A DNA stretch of 64,000 bases from Morganella morganii H1r (lineage in GTDB: Bacteria > Pseudomonadota > Gammaproteobacteria > Enterobacterales > Enterobacteriaceae): assembly GCF_000633515.1 (NCBI RefSeq), contig NZ_AYMP01000010.1, positions 1 through 64,000 of the forward strand, given 5' to 3'. The notes beneath the pieces were generated by a model. It had not been told where the DNA came from. It saw only the letters and a program-made list of their open reading frames with translations, and did not search any database. Positions 23,178-32,280 of this stretch are shown piece after piece. The translations under genes were made by a program, and so were the position numbers. Numbering within the stretch: the first letter of the stretch is position 1; each line of letters begins with the position of its first letter.

Positions 23178-24887
23178 TTAGTTATCAGGCGGTGCTGCCG
23201 CACCTGCCGGTGAGTCGAAGGGTAAGGTCAGAATAATCGTTGTTTTTACTTCCGGTTCGCAGTGAACACTGAGACCGTATTGTTTACCATAGCGGACTTT
23301 GATACGTTTATCGACCAGTCCCATACCCAGCCCGTCACTCATTCCGGTGGGCTGATACAGTCCGGCGTTATCGGTGATCCGGATGACAAGGGTATTGCCC
23401 TCCGCCCGTGCGGTTATGGTAATTTTTCCCTGCTCAAATATCTGTGATGTACCATGTTTTATCGCATTTTCCACAATCGGCTGTAACGAAAAGACCGGCA
23501 GACTGGCCTGTTTCAGCGCATCCGGAATGGCGATATCCACACTGAGCTGTTCACGGAAGCGGGCTTTTTCAATCTGTAAGTAAGCATTCACATGCTCAAT
23601 TTCGGCGGCGAGGGTGGCAATCTCCCCCGGGCGTTTCAGGTTTTTGCGGAAAAAGGTGGAAAGATTCTGCACCAGATGCCGCGCCTGTTCCGCATCCCGT
23701 CGGATCACCGCCTGTAAGGTATTGAGGGCATTAAACAGGAAATGCGGATTCACCTGGGCATGCAGTAATTTCACCTCTGTTTCCAGTAGTGACTGCTTAC
23801 TTCGTTCAAACTGCCCGGCCAGGATTTGTGCTGACAACAGGCTGGCAATCCCTTCTCCCAGCGTGCGGTTAATGGAGCTGAACAGGCGGTTCTTCACTTC
23901 ATACAGTTTGATGGTACCGACCACCTGCTTATTTTCCCCGGTCAGCGGGATAACCAGCGTAGAGCCGAGTTTACAGTGCGGGTTGATCGAACAGCAGTAC
24001 GGCGTTTCGTTACCGTCGGCATAGACCACCTCATTATGGGCAATGGCCTGCCGGGAATAACGGGAAGCAATCGGCGTACCCGGCAGATGGTGATCCGCCC
24101 CGACACCGATAAAGGCCAGCAGTTTTTCCGTATCCGTGATAGCCACGGCGGCGACATTCAGCTCATCATACAACACTTGTGCCACCTGGCGGCTGTTGGT
24201 CTCATTAAATCCCTGGCGCAGCACACCGTCTGTACTGATCGCCAGTTTCAGCGCCTGGGCGGAAAAGGCGCTGGTGTATTTTTCAAAGATAGCGCGTCTG
24301 TCCAGCAGGATGCGGATAAACATGGCGGCACCGATGGTATTGGCGATAATCATGGGTGCGGCAATATCTTTCACCAGACTCAGGGCCTCATTAAACGGTC
24401 GCGCCAGTAACAGAATAATCGCCATCTGCGCCAGTTCGGCAACAAAGGTCACACCGGCTGCTGTCCACGGATTGAACAGTTTGTTGATTTGTCCGCGTTT
24501 CATATAGTAGCGGTGTACCAGGCCGCCGATCAGTCCCTCGACAATCGTGGACACCATACAGCTGAACGCCGTCATCCCGCCGAGAGAATAGCGGTGCAAT
24601 CCGCCGGTAAAACCGACCAGCAGCCCGACAGACGGCCCGCCGAGCAGACCGCCGAGTACCGAGCCGATAGCCCGCGTATTGGCGATAGAGTCATTGATAT
24701 TCAGCCCGAAATAGGTGCCCATGACACAGAAAACGGAGAAAATCAGATAGCACATCAGCTTGTGCGGCAGGCGGACAGTCACCTGTAAGACCGGCAGTAC
24801 CAGCGGCGTTTTACTGAGCACCCAGGCGATAACCAGATACACACACATCTGCTGAAGCAGCAGGAAAATCAGATTGTAGTCATACAT
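23178..24887 (-). CDS. btsS: LytS-type sensor histidine kinase BtsS (YehU)
   Basis: 569 residues (E. coli about 561). Six or so N-terminal transmembrane helices form a 5TM-LYT domain (about 1-190), including the motif NDSIANTRAIG and GGLHRYSLGG. Then comes a GAF-like domain (~220-360) with a Cys-rich segment (PYCCSINPHCKLGS). The His_kinase domain has H382 in HAQVNPHFLFNALN, and an HATPase domain (IVENAIKHG, GLGMGLVDKR) follows. Pyruvate sensing is known for the E. coli orthologue and is inferred here. Confidence 0.92.
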   Translation of the reverse strand: MYDYNLIFLLLQQMCVYLVIAWVLSKTPLVLPVLQVTVRLPHKLMCYLIFSVFCVMGTYFGLNINDSIANTRAIGSVLGGLLGGPSVGLLVGFTGGLHRYSLGGMTAFSCMVSTIVEGLIGGLVHRYYMKRGQINKLFNPWTAAGVTFVAELAQMAIILLLARPFNEALSLVKDIAAPMIIANTIGAAMFIRILLDRRAIFEKYTSAFSAQALKLAISTDGVLRQGFNETNSRQVAQVLYDELNVAAVAITDTEKLLAFIGVGADHHLPGTPIASRYSRQAIAHNEVVYADGNETPYCCSINPHCKLGSTLVIPLTGENKQVVGTIKLYEVKNRLFSSINRTLGEGIASLLSAQILAGQFERSKQSLLETEVKLLHAQVNPHFLFNALNTLQAVIRRDAEQARHLVQNLSTFFRKNLKRPGEIATLAAEIEHVNAYLQIEKARFREQLSVDIAIPDALKQASLPVFSLQPIVENAIKHGTSQIFEQGKITITARAEGNTLVIRITDNAGLYQPTGMSDGLGMGLVDKRIKVRYGKQYGLSVHCEPEVKTTIILTLPFDSPAGAAAPPDN

Positions 24888-25148
24888 TTTTCTGTCGGAT
24901 CACTTGCCGGGGGAAGATTATTTGTAACTATCTGAGATTTTATATTAAAAAGAGTTGTACAACAGGTGCGTGGCGCTAAGATTGATAGTATTGTGCTGTG
25001 ATCTGGCGCACAAATATCTTAACGGTTTCATCAGAAATCAGTAATACTGAAACCTTCCCCTTCTTCATCGTTTTATCCAGAACAATTTCATTCGGGATGA
25101 TTCCACTCCGAATAGTTTCACAAATGATAGTTAAGGCCGAAATCAATA

Positions 25149-26120
25149 ATGAAAAAAAGAACAATCTATCTGATCCTGCTGATGCTGGTCTTAATTGCGA
25201 TGGCTGCACTTTTTCGTGCCCACAACCAGTATCTTTTACTGCAGGGTGAAGTCGATGCACCGGAGGTCATTGTTTCCTCGAAAGCGAAAGGACGTGTTGT
25301 TGAACGTCTGATTGAGCGCGGTGACGACGTTAAACAGGGACAGGCGCTGATTCGTCTGACCAGCCCTGAACTGGAAGCACAGGTCGCCTCGCTGGTGGCT
25401 GCCCGCGACCAGGCACAGGCACAGTTAACCGAATCTCTGAACGGTACCCGTGAAGAGAGCGTACGTAACTATGCGGCACAGCTGGCGAAGTCTCAGGCTG
25501 AACTGGCGAATGCACAACGTGATTTTCAGCGTATGAGCAGCATGGCCGGAAAAGGCTATGTATCAAAAACCGAGCTTGATCAGTCCCGCCGCGCCCGTGA
25601 TGTGGCGCAGCAGGGCGTACTGGCCGCCAAAGCACAACTTGACCAGGCGAAAAACGGTGACCGCACCGAGCAGCGCCAGCGTTACGAAGCGGCACTGCGT
25701 CAGGCAGAACAGAAACTGGCGGAGTTAAAAGTCCAGCAGGACGAGCTGACCGTGACCGCACCGGTGACCGGTGAAATCGGGCCGATTCCGGCTGAAATCG
25801 GTGAACTGTTTAATGCAGGCAGCCCGCTGGTGACGATTATCCGCCTGCCGGAAGCGTATTTTGTCTATAACCTGCGTGAGGACATTCTCGCGGATGTGAA
25901 AAAAGGCGACAAAATCACCCTGACGGTACCGGCACTGAAAAATCAGGAAATTGAGGCTGAAGTCCGCTATATCGCACCTATGGGGGATTACGCCACCAAA
26001 CGCGCCACCCGCGCCACCGGGGATTTTGATCTGAAGACCTTTGAGGTTCGTCTCTATCCGGTACAGCCGGTCGACGGATTAAGACCCGGTATGAGTGCGC
26101 TGTGGCGCCGGGATAAGTAA
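25149..26120 (+). CDS. HlyD-family periplasmic adaptor (membrane fusion) protein
   Basis: 323 residues. An N-terminal anchor helix (about 4-20) precedes the lipoyl-like half GEVDAPEVIVSSKAKGRVVE and a long alpha-helical hairpin rich in Gln/Ala (about 75-195). The second lipoyl half (ELTVTAPVTGEIGPIPAEIGELF) and a beta-barrel domain follow. First gene of a three-gene operon: its stop overlaps the next start (TAATG). The downstream genes are two ABC-2-type permeases, so it probably couples them to an outer-membrane channel for export. Substrate unknown. Confidence 0.88.
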   Translation: MKKRTIYLILLMLVLIAMAALFRAHNQYLLLQGEVDAPEVIVSSKAKGRVVERLIERGDDVKQGQALIRLTSPELEAQVASLVAARDQAQAQLTESLNGTREESVRNYAAQLAKSQAELANAQRDFQRMSSMAGKGYVSKTELDQSRRARDVAQQGVLAAKAQLDQAKNGDRTEQRQRYEAALRQAEQKLAELKVQQDELTVTAPVTGEIGPIPAEIGELFNAGSPLVTIIRLPEAYFVYNLREDILADVKKGDKITLTVPALKNQEIEAEVRYIAPMGDYATKRATRATGDFDLKTFEVRLYPVQPVDGLRPGMSALWRRDK

Positions 26121-27265
26121 TGAGATTTCCGGCAATATGGCGCGGTTTCCGCAACGCATTCTCACAGGAAACCCGGATGGCGGTGCGCAGTCCGGTGTTT
26201 CACTGGCTGAGCTGGCTGTTTCCGCTGATGTTGTTTGCACTGGTCAGTGCCAACTTCTCGGAAGGCACATTACTGGACTTACCGGTTTCCGCCATTGATT
26301 ATGACCACAGCCCGCTCTCACGCACCCTGGTACGTAACCTGAATGCGGCATCACATGCCAGTATCACGCCGCAGGATGATAAAGATGTTGCGCTTGAGCG
26401 CATGGGGAGTGCGCAAGATTACGCCATTCTGGTGATCCCGCCGCGTTTTGAAAGTGATGTGCTGTCCGGTAAACAACCGACAACCCGGATGTTTTTTAAT
26501 GCCCTGTTTTATGCTTCCGGCAGCTACGCCACTCAGGACTTCAGCGGACTGATTGCCGAACTGAACGGCCAGTACCGGTCTGTCCTCGCCTCTGAAATGG
26601 GGAAAAACGTCCCGAAACTGGCACAGGTGACGATGTCCTATGACACCCTGTTTAACGCCAGCGGCAGTTATATTTATTATCAGCAGTTTGCCGCAACAAT
26701 CCATATGCTTCAGTTATTTGTGGTGACCTGCACCATTTACACCATGTCACGCAGCACCATGCTGCACTCCATTAAACCGCTGTTCAGCGGTGTACTGGGC
26801 AAGCTGGCACCTTATACGCTGTTTTTCACGGTACTGCTGATGATCGAACTCGCTGTCCTGGTTACCGTGTTTGAGGCGAAAGTGACCGGGAATCCGGTTT
26901 ATATGCTGATGGTCGGTTTCTTTTATGTGATGGCTGCCCAGAGTATCGGTCTGCTCCTCTACACATTCACCCGTGATCCGATGATGGCTTACAGTATGAT
27001 CGGGATGCTGGTGAGTATGGCAATGGCCTTTTCCGGGATGACCGTGCCGGAACTGTCTATGATTCTGCCGGCACGGATTATCGCGAACATCGAGCCGCTG
27101 ACACATGCACTGAACGCCATGTTTGATATCTTCCTGCGGGAAGTCTCGCTGCAGCATATCCTGTATGTCTGCGCGTTATTGCTGCTCTATCCGGTGGGAG
27201 CCACTTTCCTGATCCGTAACCGCCTGCCGAAACGGCTGGCATTGCAGAGAGGAGGCGCGGTATGA
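26120..27265 (+). CDS. ABC-2-type transporter permease (first of pair)
   Basis: 381 residues with the DrrB/YhhJ-like plan. One N-terminal membrane helix (~27-43) is followed by a large periplasmic domain (~45-195, containing DLPVSAIDYDHSPLSR) and about five C-terminal helices (~195-375) ending with a basic tail. Start overlaps the adaptor gene stop, and its own stop overlaps the next start (ATGA). No ATP-binding motif is encoded here or in the neighbours, so energy source or partner ATPase must lie elsewhere. Confidence 0.85.
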   Translation: MRFPAIWRGFRNAFSQETRMAVRSPVFHWLSWLFPLMLFALVSANFSEGTLLDLPVSAIDYDHSPLSRTLVRNLNAASHASITPQDDKDVALERMGSAQDYAILVIPPRFESDVLSGKQPTTRMFFNALFYASGSYATQDFSGLIAELNGQYRSVLASEMGKNVPKLAQVTMSYDTLFNASGSYIYYQQFAATIHMLQLFVVTCTIYTMSRSTMLHSIKPLFSGVLGKLAPYTLFFTVLLMIELAVLVTVFEAKVTGNPVYMLMVGFFYVMAAQSIGLLLYTFTRDPMMAYSMIGMLVSMAMAFSGMTVPELSMILPARIIANIEPLTHALNAMFDIFLREVSLQHILYVCALLLLYPVGATFLIRNRLPKRLALQRGGAV

Positions 27266-28428
27266 AACTCTATTTCCAGACCTTCCTGAAAGTACTGCTC
27301 GGTATGCTGGAAAAACCGATGTGGATGCTGCTGATTATCTCGCTGTGTGTCATGAGCCTGGTCTATGTGCATCCGGTCCTGTGGGATTTACCGGTTGCGG
27401 TGGTGGATCAGGATAATACGGTGGCCAGCCGTTCTCTGGTGCGGGAGCTGGATGCCACCGCAAAAGTCGAACTGCACAGTTATGACAACCTGGCCACGGC
27501 CCGGCAGGATATGATCATGCGTGATCTGTTTGCGATCATCATTGTTCCGCAGAATTTTGAGCGCAATCTCTTACAGGGCAAAAATATCACGGTACCGGTC
27601 TTTGGTGACGGCACCAACCGTATCGCCAGCGGGCAAATTCAGCAGGAACTGAGTAAGGCATATCAGCAGATCCTGGCGGATTACAATACCAAAATCCTGA
27701 CAGCAAACGGTTATACACCGGAGCAGGCATCAATACTGATTGCGCCGATTCAGTCGGAAACGGTCGGGATGTATAACCCGGGCGTCAGTTTTGCCGCCAT
27801 TGCGCTGCCGGGACTGCTGGTGATGCTGTTGCAGCACACACTGCTGATAGCCTGTGTCCGTGTCAGTATCGCGGTGCGCAGCACACCGAAAGGGAAACCG
27901 CCGCTGGCGGTCTACCTGGGGGCGCTGAGTGCGCTGCTGCCTATCTGGCTGTTTCTCTCGACGGTCTTCTTTGCGCTGTGGCCGTGGGTACTGGGGTACC
28001 GTCAGGAAGCGCCGATGTATGAATTATGGCTGCTGACATTCCCGTTCCTGCTGGGGGTTCTGGGGCTGGGAAAACTGGTTACCGAATGCCTGCGCAGTGT
28101 GGAGATGATTTACCTGACGCTGGCGTTTGTGACCACTCCGGTCTTTTATATGTCAGGCACTATCTGGCCGTTACAGGCCATGCCGGACTGGGTGCGATTT
28201 ATTGCTTCCGCGCTGCCGTCCACCTGGGCGACCAAGGCGATTGCCGGTATCAACCAGATGGATTTACCGTTCAGCAGTGTGCAGAACGATATTATTATGA
28301 TGCTGGTGCTCGGGATTATTTATACGCTGCTCGGCGTCTTTATCGGTATGTTACGTGACGGGGAATTACGGCGTATCACACATTCCCTGCGCCGGATGTT
28401 CCGGCGAAAGCGTCAGAAATCAGTATGA
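27262..28428 (+). CDS. ABC-2-type transporter permease (second of pair)
   Basis: 388 residues with the same plan as the preceding gene: N-terminal helix (~15-33), periplasmic domain beginning LPVAVVDQDNTVASR (~45-170), then a cluster of helices to ~370 and a basic tail (RRMFRRKRQK). The two permeases share the pattern LP-V-A-DxD/Y at the start of the periplasmic domain, suggesting a heterodimer from an old duplication. Last gene of the operon, followed by an intrinsic terminator. Confidence 0.85.
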   Translation: MKLYFQTFLKVLLGMLEKPMWMLLIISLCVMSLVYVHPVLWDLPVAVVDQDNTVASRSLVRELDATAKVELHSYDNLATARQDMIMRDLFAIIIVPQNFERNLLQGKNITVPVFGDGTNRIASGQIQQELSKAYQQILADYNTKILTANGYTPEQASILIAPIQSETVGMYNPGVSFAAIALPGLLVMLLQHTLLIACVRVSIAVRSTPKGKPPLAVYLGALSALLPIWLFLSTVFFALWPWVLGYRQEAPMYELWLLTFPFLLGVLGLGKLVTECLRSVEMIYLTLAFVTTPVFYMSGTIWPLQAMPDWVRFIASALPSTWATKAIAGINQMDLPFSSVQNDIIMMLVLGIIYTLLGVFIGMLRDGELRRITHSLRRMFRRKRQKSV

Positions 28429-28457
28429 TACAAAGCAGGTAAAAATAATAAACAAAC

Positions 28458-28488
28458 GGGCGAAACGATAAGAGTTCGCCCTTTTTTA
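28458..28488 (+). terminator. intrinsic terminator closing the efflux operon
   Basis: Seven-base stem GGGCGAA / TTCGCCC with a ten-base loop, followed by TTTTTTATAAATAA. Confidence 0.88.
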
Positions 28489-28566
28489 TAAATAAATTTT
28501 AACGTTATGATTTATTTATAATAATAAACATTATCCATTGATGGTTTAATCAATGACAGGCAGATA

Positions 28567-28698
28567 TTAATCACCTTTCTTATGTTTATGTGGTTTAAGG
28601 TCTGGGTGTTTTCCCTTATTTTCAGGGGTAACACGCTGTCTTCTGTCTTCTTTTCCTGTTGTGTCTGTAACAGGTTTTGGTCCTGGTTTGATTTCCAT
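28567..28698 (-). CDS. 43-residue basic small protein, unknown
   Basis: A short frame on the minus strand with AGGAG six bases before ATG at 28698 and TAA at 28567-28569. The peptide is hydrophilic, starts MEIKPGPKPVTDTTGKEDRR and ends HKHKKGD, with many Lys, Pro and His and no hydrophobic stretch. The good ribosome site and the clean reading through otherwise AT-rich non-coding DNA support a real gene. The surrounding 28429-28844 otherwise holds only the operon terminator. Function unknown. Confidence 0.6.
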   Translation of the reverse strand: MEIKPGPKPVTDTTGKEDRRQRVTPENKGKHPDLKPHKHKKGD

Positions 28699-28844
28699 TA
28701 TAGCTCCTGTGTTTACTGATAAATTAATCACAACATCGATAGCTTAAATATAATTTAAGCGTTATTGGTACTCAGGACACTTTAATACATTATTTTTTTT
28801 ATTAAAGTTAAATTTTCAGTTTCAGGTATTTCAGGGGAATATTT

Positions 28845-29054
28845 ATGGAATGGGTGATTGGTATTATTATCTTTCTTGCTGTTCTTAATACGATTTTTAA
28901 ACCAAGGCGCTGTGGTGTATGTGGACAAGGTTTTAAAAAGAAATACCATACATGGACGATAGAGGGTAAAAAAGAACATCTTTGTCCCCATTGTAATTCA
29001 AGGATGACAAGAAGGGTCAGTTATAAGCGGTTTAACGACCGGTTCGGGAAATGA
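28845..29054 (+). CDS. membrane-anchored zinc-ribbon small protein, unknown
   Basis: 69 residues from ATG at 28845 with AGGGGA upstream. An N-terminal transmembrane helix (about 3-18) is followed by a zinc-ribbon-like pair of CxxC motifs (CGVCGQGF at about 23 and CPHCNSR at about 48) and a very basic tail. Likely a cytoplasm-facing zinc ribbon tethered to the inner membrane. No specific family recognised. Confidence 0.7.
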   Translation: MEWVIGIIIFLAVLNTIFKPRRCGVCGQGFKKKYHTWTIEGKKEHLCPHCNSRMTRRVSYKRFNDRFGK

Positions 29055-29106
29055 AAATGACAGTGAATAATGTGTTCTTCACTGTCATTACGGGATGAAT
29101 GCTATA

Positions 29107-29985
29107 TCACTCCACCAGTTCCAGCCCCGCCACTTTGCGCCAGTAACCGTTGCAGTTTTGTGCCTGTGCCAGATCCAGCGGCTGTGCGCCGGTTTCATTC
29201 TGACGGAAATGGTCAATGACGGCCAGATCATCCGGCGCATCCGGGGAAATGCGCACAATATCCACCAATCCCTGCATGGAACGCAGATCATTACCGAGGT
29301 TATAGCAGTAACCGCTCTGGGTCTGGATCCCGTTAAGGACAAAGACCTGCTGATTTTCTTGTGAGAGGACTTTGCGCCCCTGCGGATAGCTGATACAGCA
29401 GGTTTCGCAGTCATCTTTGGCGCGGTTTTCCGAACGGGCGGTGAAGCAGCGGGCGGAGTAGGCCAGCGGCAGGTGGCCGTAGCTCATCACTTCCACTTCA
29501 AATTTGTCGCGGATCCCCAGCTCTTCACATTGCTTCAGCAGATTCACCAGCCAGTCACGGGACAGCTCCACCGGCATACACCAGCGTGTCATCCCCTGTT
29601 TTTGCAGGATTTTCAGCGCCGGGGCGTTATAGCAGTTCAGGCCGTGTCCGGCGACAAACGGCAGCCCGCGCTCGTACAGCATATTAATCACACCGAAATC
29701 ATGGGCTTCGATCATAAATTCGCCGTTATCGACCAGTTTGGCGATCTCTTTCAGCTCAGACGGCGCCTGTAACAGCGCCAGCGTGGAGATAACCACCTGT
29801 TTGCCGCTTCCGGCAACGGTTTTAGCGAGATTTATCCAGTCATCGGGTTTCATTTCCCGGCGCTTGCTGCACACGGTTTCGCCGAGGTAGATAATATCCG
29901 CACTGCTTTGCATTGCCTGCTGATAAAACTGTTCCAGTGTCGCTTTCGGCCAGTAATAGAGGACTGAACCTAATGAAAATTGCAT
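29107..29985 (-). CDS. ubiV: O2-independent ubiquinone hydroxylation protein UbiV
   Basis: 292 residues from ATG at 29985 (GGAGA upstream), exactly the E. coli length; a longer frame starting at 30075 overlaps ubiU and is rejected. U32 peptidase-like fold. The four [4Fe-4S] cysteines known from E. coli are at C39, C180, C193 and C197. With UbiU it hydroxylates the ubiquinone precursor anaerobically using prephenate-derived oxygen. Fourteen bases downstream of ubiU and opposite ubiT. Confidence 0.96.
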   Translation of the reverse strand: MQFSLGSVLYYWPKATLEQFYQQAMQSSADIIYLGETVCSKRREMKPDDWINLAKTVAGSGKQVVISTLALLQAPSELKEIAKLVDNGEFMIEAHDFGVINMLYERGLPFVAGHGLNCYNAPALKILQKQGMTRWCMPVELSRDWLVNLLKQCEELGIRDKFEVEVMSYGHLPLAYSARCFTARSENRAKDDCETCCISYPQGRKVLSQENQQVFVLNGIQTQSGYCYNLGNDLRSMQGLVDIVRISPDAPDDLAVIDHFRQNETGAQPLDLAQAQNCNGYWRKVAGLELVE

Positions 29986-29999
29986 CGTTTTTCTCTCCG

Positions 30000-30995
30000 T
30001 TACTGCCATTTGCGGTGATAGGCACCGAGTGTGGTCTGGCGTCCTTCTGACATACCACCGAGAGTCTGCATCCACGCGGCATCCGGTGCATAGTTGTCCG
30101 GATCAGCCTTGCAGCGGTCAATTGCCTGACGCCATACTTTCGCCACATCAGTCACATAGGCCGGGCTGCGCTGGCGGCCTTCAATTTTCACTGAGGCGAT
30201 ATTCGCCGCCATCAGTTCCGGCAGTAATTCCAGGGTGTTAAGGCTGGTCGGTTCTTCCAGGGCATGGTAAGGCTTGCTGTCCACGCAGTAACGGCCTTTG
30301 CAGAGTGTCGGATAACCGGCATTCTCATCCGCACCGTAGCGGTCAATCAGCACATCATTCAGGCGTGATTCCAGCCCCTGCGCGGTCTCCTGCCAGCGGA
30401 CAAACCGTGCCGGAGAGCAGGCACCGACGGTATTCGGGGATTCCCCGGTCAGATAGGAGGAGAGGTAGCAGCGGCCTTCCGCCATAATGCACAGGCTGCC
30501 GAAAGCGAAGACTTCCAGCGGCACCGGACTGGTGCGTGCCAGCTGTTTTACCTGATGGATTGAGAGCACACGCGGCAGCACGATACGGTGCACATCAAAG
30601 TTGCGCTGATAGAAACGGATAGCTTCGGTATTGGTAGCCGATGCCTGCACAGAGACATGACGCTCAATGTGCGGATAGCGCTCCGCAGCATATTCCAGCA
30701 TGGCGATATCCGCGAGGATCAGGGCATCTGCCCCCAGTTGTGCGGCCATATCCACCGCCCGCTGCCAGCGGCTGAAACCGTCCGGATGGGCAAAGGTGTT
30801 AATCGCAATATGCAGGTGACGCCGGTGGCGGTGAACATAATCCACCGCCTCGGTAAGTTTCTTTTCAGTAAAATTCAGACCGGCGAAGTGACGGGCATTA
30901 GTATCATCTTTCAGGCCGATATAAACCGCATCCGCGCCGTTATCAATGGCGGCTTTCAGTGCGGGTAAATTACCGGCAGGACACAATAGTTCCAT
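30000..30995 (-). CDS. ubiU: O2-independent ubiquinone hydroxylation protein UbiU
   Basis: 331 residues from ATG at 30995, matching E. coli length and its MELLCPAGNLPALKAAI start; the open frame extends 76 codons further upstream but into the ubiT promoter region. U32-type fold with iron-sulfur ligands C169, C176, C193 and C232 at the E. coli positions. Forms a heterodimer with UbiV. First gene of the ubiUV operon, divergent from ubiT. Confidence 0.96.
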   Translation of the reverse strand: MELLCPAGNLPALKAAIDNGADAVYIGLKDDTNARHFAGLNFTEKKLTEAVDYVHRHRRHLHIAINTFAHPDGFSRWQRAVDMAAQLGADALILADIAMLEYAAERYPHIERHVSVQASATNTEAIRFYQRNFDVHRIVLPRVLSIHQVKQLARTSPVPLEVFAFGSLCIMAEGRCYLSSYLTGESPNTVGACSPARFVRWQETAQGLESRLNDVLIDRYGADENAGYPTLCKGRYCVDSKPYHALEEPTSLNTLELLPELMAANIASVKIEGRQRSPAYVTDVAKVWRQAIDRCKADPDNYAPDAAWMQTLGGMSEGRQTTLGAYHRKWQ

Positions 30996-31258
30996 GGTGA
31001 GACTCTCAGACTGAATAATAAAAATGATCGGAAATTGTAAATGGCAGGCTAAAAAAGGTATTGACCTGAGGCAGGTTAGTGAACATTTACCACAAAAAAT
31101 CACCCGGTTTGCGGATATAAAAGCGGGATGTTCTCTGCGGCAGGAAGAAAATCGGGTATATAATAGAAACAATGACACGAAAAATTGACCGGAATCCTGA
31201 GTTATTTCCGCAGATTCTGGCACAATGGCGCAGTAATTCAGATTAAGGAGTCAGTACG

Positions 31259-31780
31259 GTGTTTGCCAAAATTCGTTCCTCGCTCGTACACAACGGGCCG
31301 GCGTTATTGCGGTTTCCGCTGAAATTAACGCCGTTTACCCTGCAAAAACAGGTTCTTCAGCAGGTTCTGGCGCGTCAGTTTGAAGAGGCGCTGACAGAAG
31401 GTGATCTCGATTTTCTGGAAAATAAATGGCTGAAAGTGGAAGTCCGTGACCTGGCGCTTCACTGGTATATCAGTAACCGCGACGGCCGTCTGGTGGTCAG
31501 TGCGGATGAACAGGAAGACGTCAGCTTCAGCGGTAATGCTAATGATTTGGTACTGATCGCTGCCCGCAAGGAAGACCCGGATACTCTGTTCTTTCAGCGC
31601 CGTCTGCGCATTGAGGGAGATACTGAACTGGGTCTGTATGTCAAAAACCTGATGGACTCGATTGACCTCGACGGTATGCCGCCGCTGCTGCGCAGCGCAT
31701 TAATGCAGCTGGCTGACTTTATTCAGGCCGGGCTGGCGGAAGACGGGGCTGAATCACCGGCAGTGGTGACCTCATGCTGA
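31259..31780 (+). CDS. ubiT: anaerobic ubiquinone accessory lipid-binding protein UbiT
   Basis: 173 residues from GTG at 31259, placed by AAGGAG ten bases upstream. A single SCP2 sterol-carrier-like domain covers about 25-140. The family binds quinone intermediates and is required for O2-independent ubiquinone synthesis with UbiUV. TATAAT at 31159-31164 may be its -10. Its stop overlaps the yhbS start by seven bases (ATGCTGA), so the two are coupled. Confidence 0.94.
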   Translation: MFAKIRSSLVHNGPALLRFPLKLTPFTLQKQVLQQVLARQFEEALTEGDLDFLENKWLKVEVRDLALHWYISNRDGRLVVSADEQEDVSFSGNANDLVLIAARKEDPDTLFFQRRLRIEGDTELGLYVKNLMDSIDLDGMPPLLRSALMQLADFIQAGLAEDGAESPAVVTSC

Positions 31781-32280
31781 TCCGTACAGAAATTCCGGTT
31801 GATGCCGCCGGTATCGATGCACTGCTGCGCAGCGCGTTCGGGCGTGACAATGAAGCCGATCTCCTGCATGCCCTGCGGGAAGATGGTTTGCTGACCCTGG
31901 GTGTGGTTGCTACTGATGATGAAGGGCAGGTGGTCGGTTACGCCGGTTTCACACCGGTGGACGTGGAAGGCGAGGATTGCCAGTGGGTCGGCCTGGCACC
32001 GCTGGCAGTGGCTGAGGCTTACCGTGGTCAGGGCATTGCGAAGCAGATGGTTTATGAGGGGCTGGACAGCCTCAATGAGTTCGGTTACGGCGCGGTTGTG
32101 GTGCTGGGTGATCCTGAGATCTACGGTAAGTGGGGGTTTAAACCGGCAGCAGAGTTTGATCTGCACTGCAAATGGCCGGATACCGCACCGTATTTTCTTA
32201 TCTACCCGCTGGAAAATGATGCCGCAGACCGTTATCACGGACTGGTTAATTTCTCACATCATTTTGACAGCTGTGAATAA
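31774..32280 (+). CDS. yhbS: GNAT-family N-acetyltransferase YhbS
   Basis: 168 residues, close to E. coli YhbS. GNAT fold with the acetyl-CoA loop in [14 protein letters not shown] (R/Q-x-x-G-x-G/A) and the following segment [19 protein letters not shown]. Coupled to ubiT by overlap. Substrate is unproven. Its 3' end overlaps convergent yhbQ by 22 bases, and its terminator lies inside the yhbQ coding region. Confidence 0.92.
   Translation: MLIRTEIPVDAAGIDALLRSAFGRDNEADLLHALREDGLLTLGVVATDDEGQVVGYAGFTPVDVEGEDCQWVGLAPLAVAEAYRGQGIAKQMVYEGLDSLNEFGYGAVVVLGDPEIYGKWGFKPAAEFDLHCKWPDTAPYFLIYPLENDAADRYHGLVNFSHHFDSCE

Noticed and set aside
31185..31198. Possible FNR box (TTGACCGGAATCCT) upstream of ubiT
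   Set aside because: Only seven of ten specified bases match and symmetry is poor, so it is not called although anaerobic control of ubiTUV is expected.
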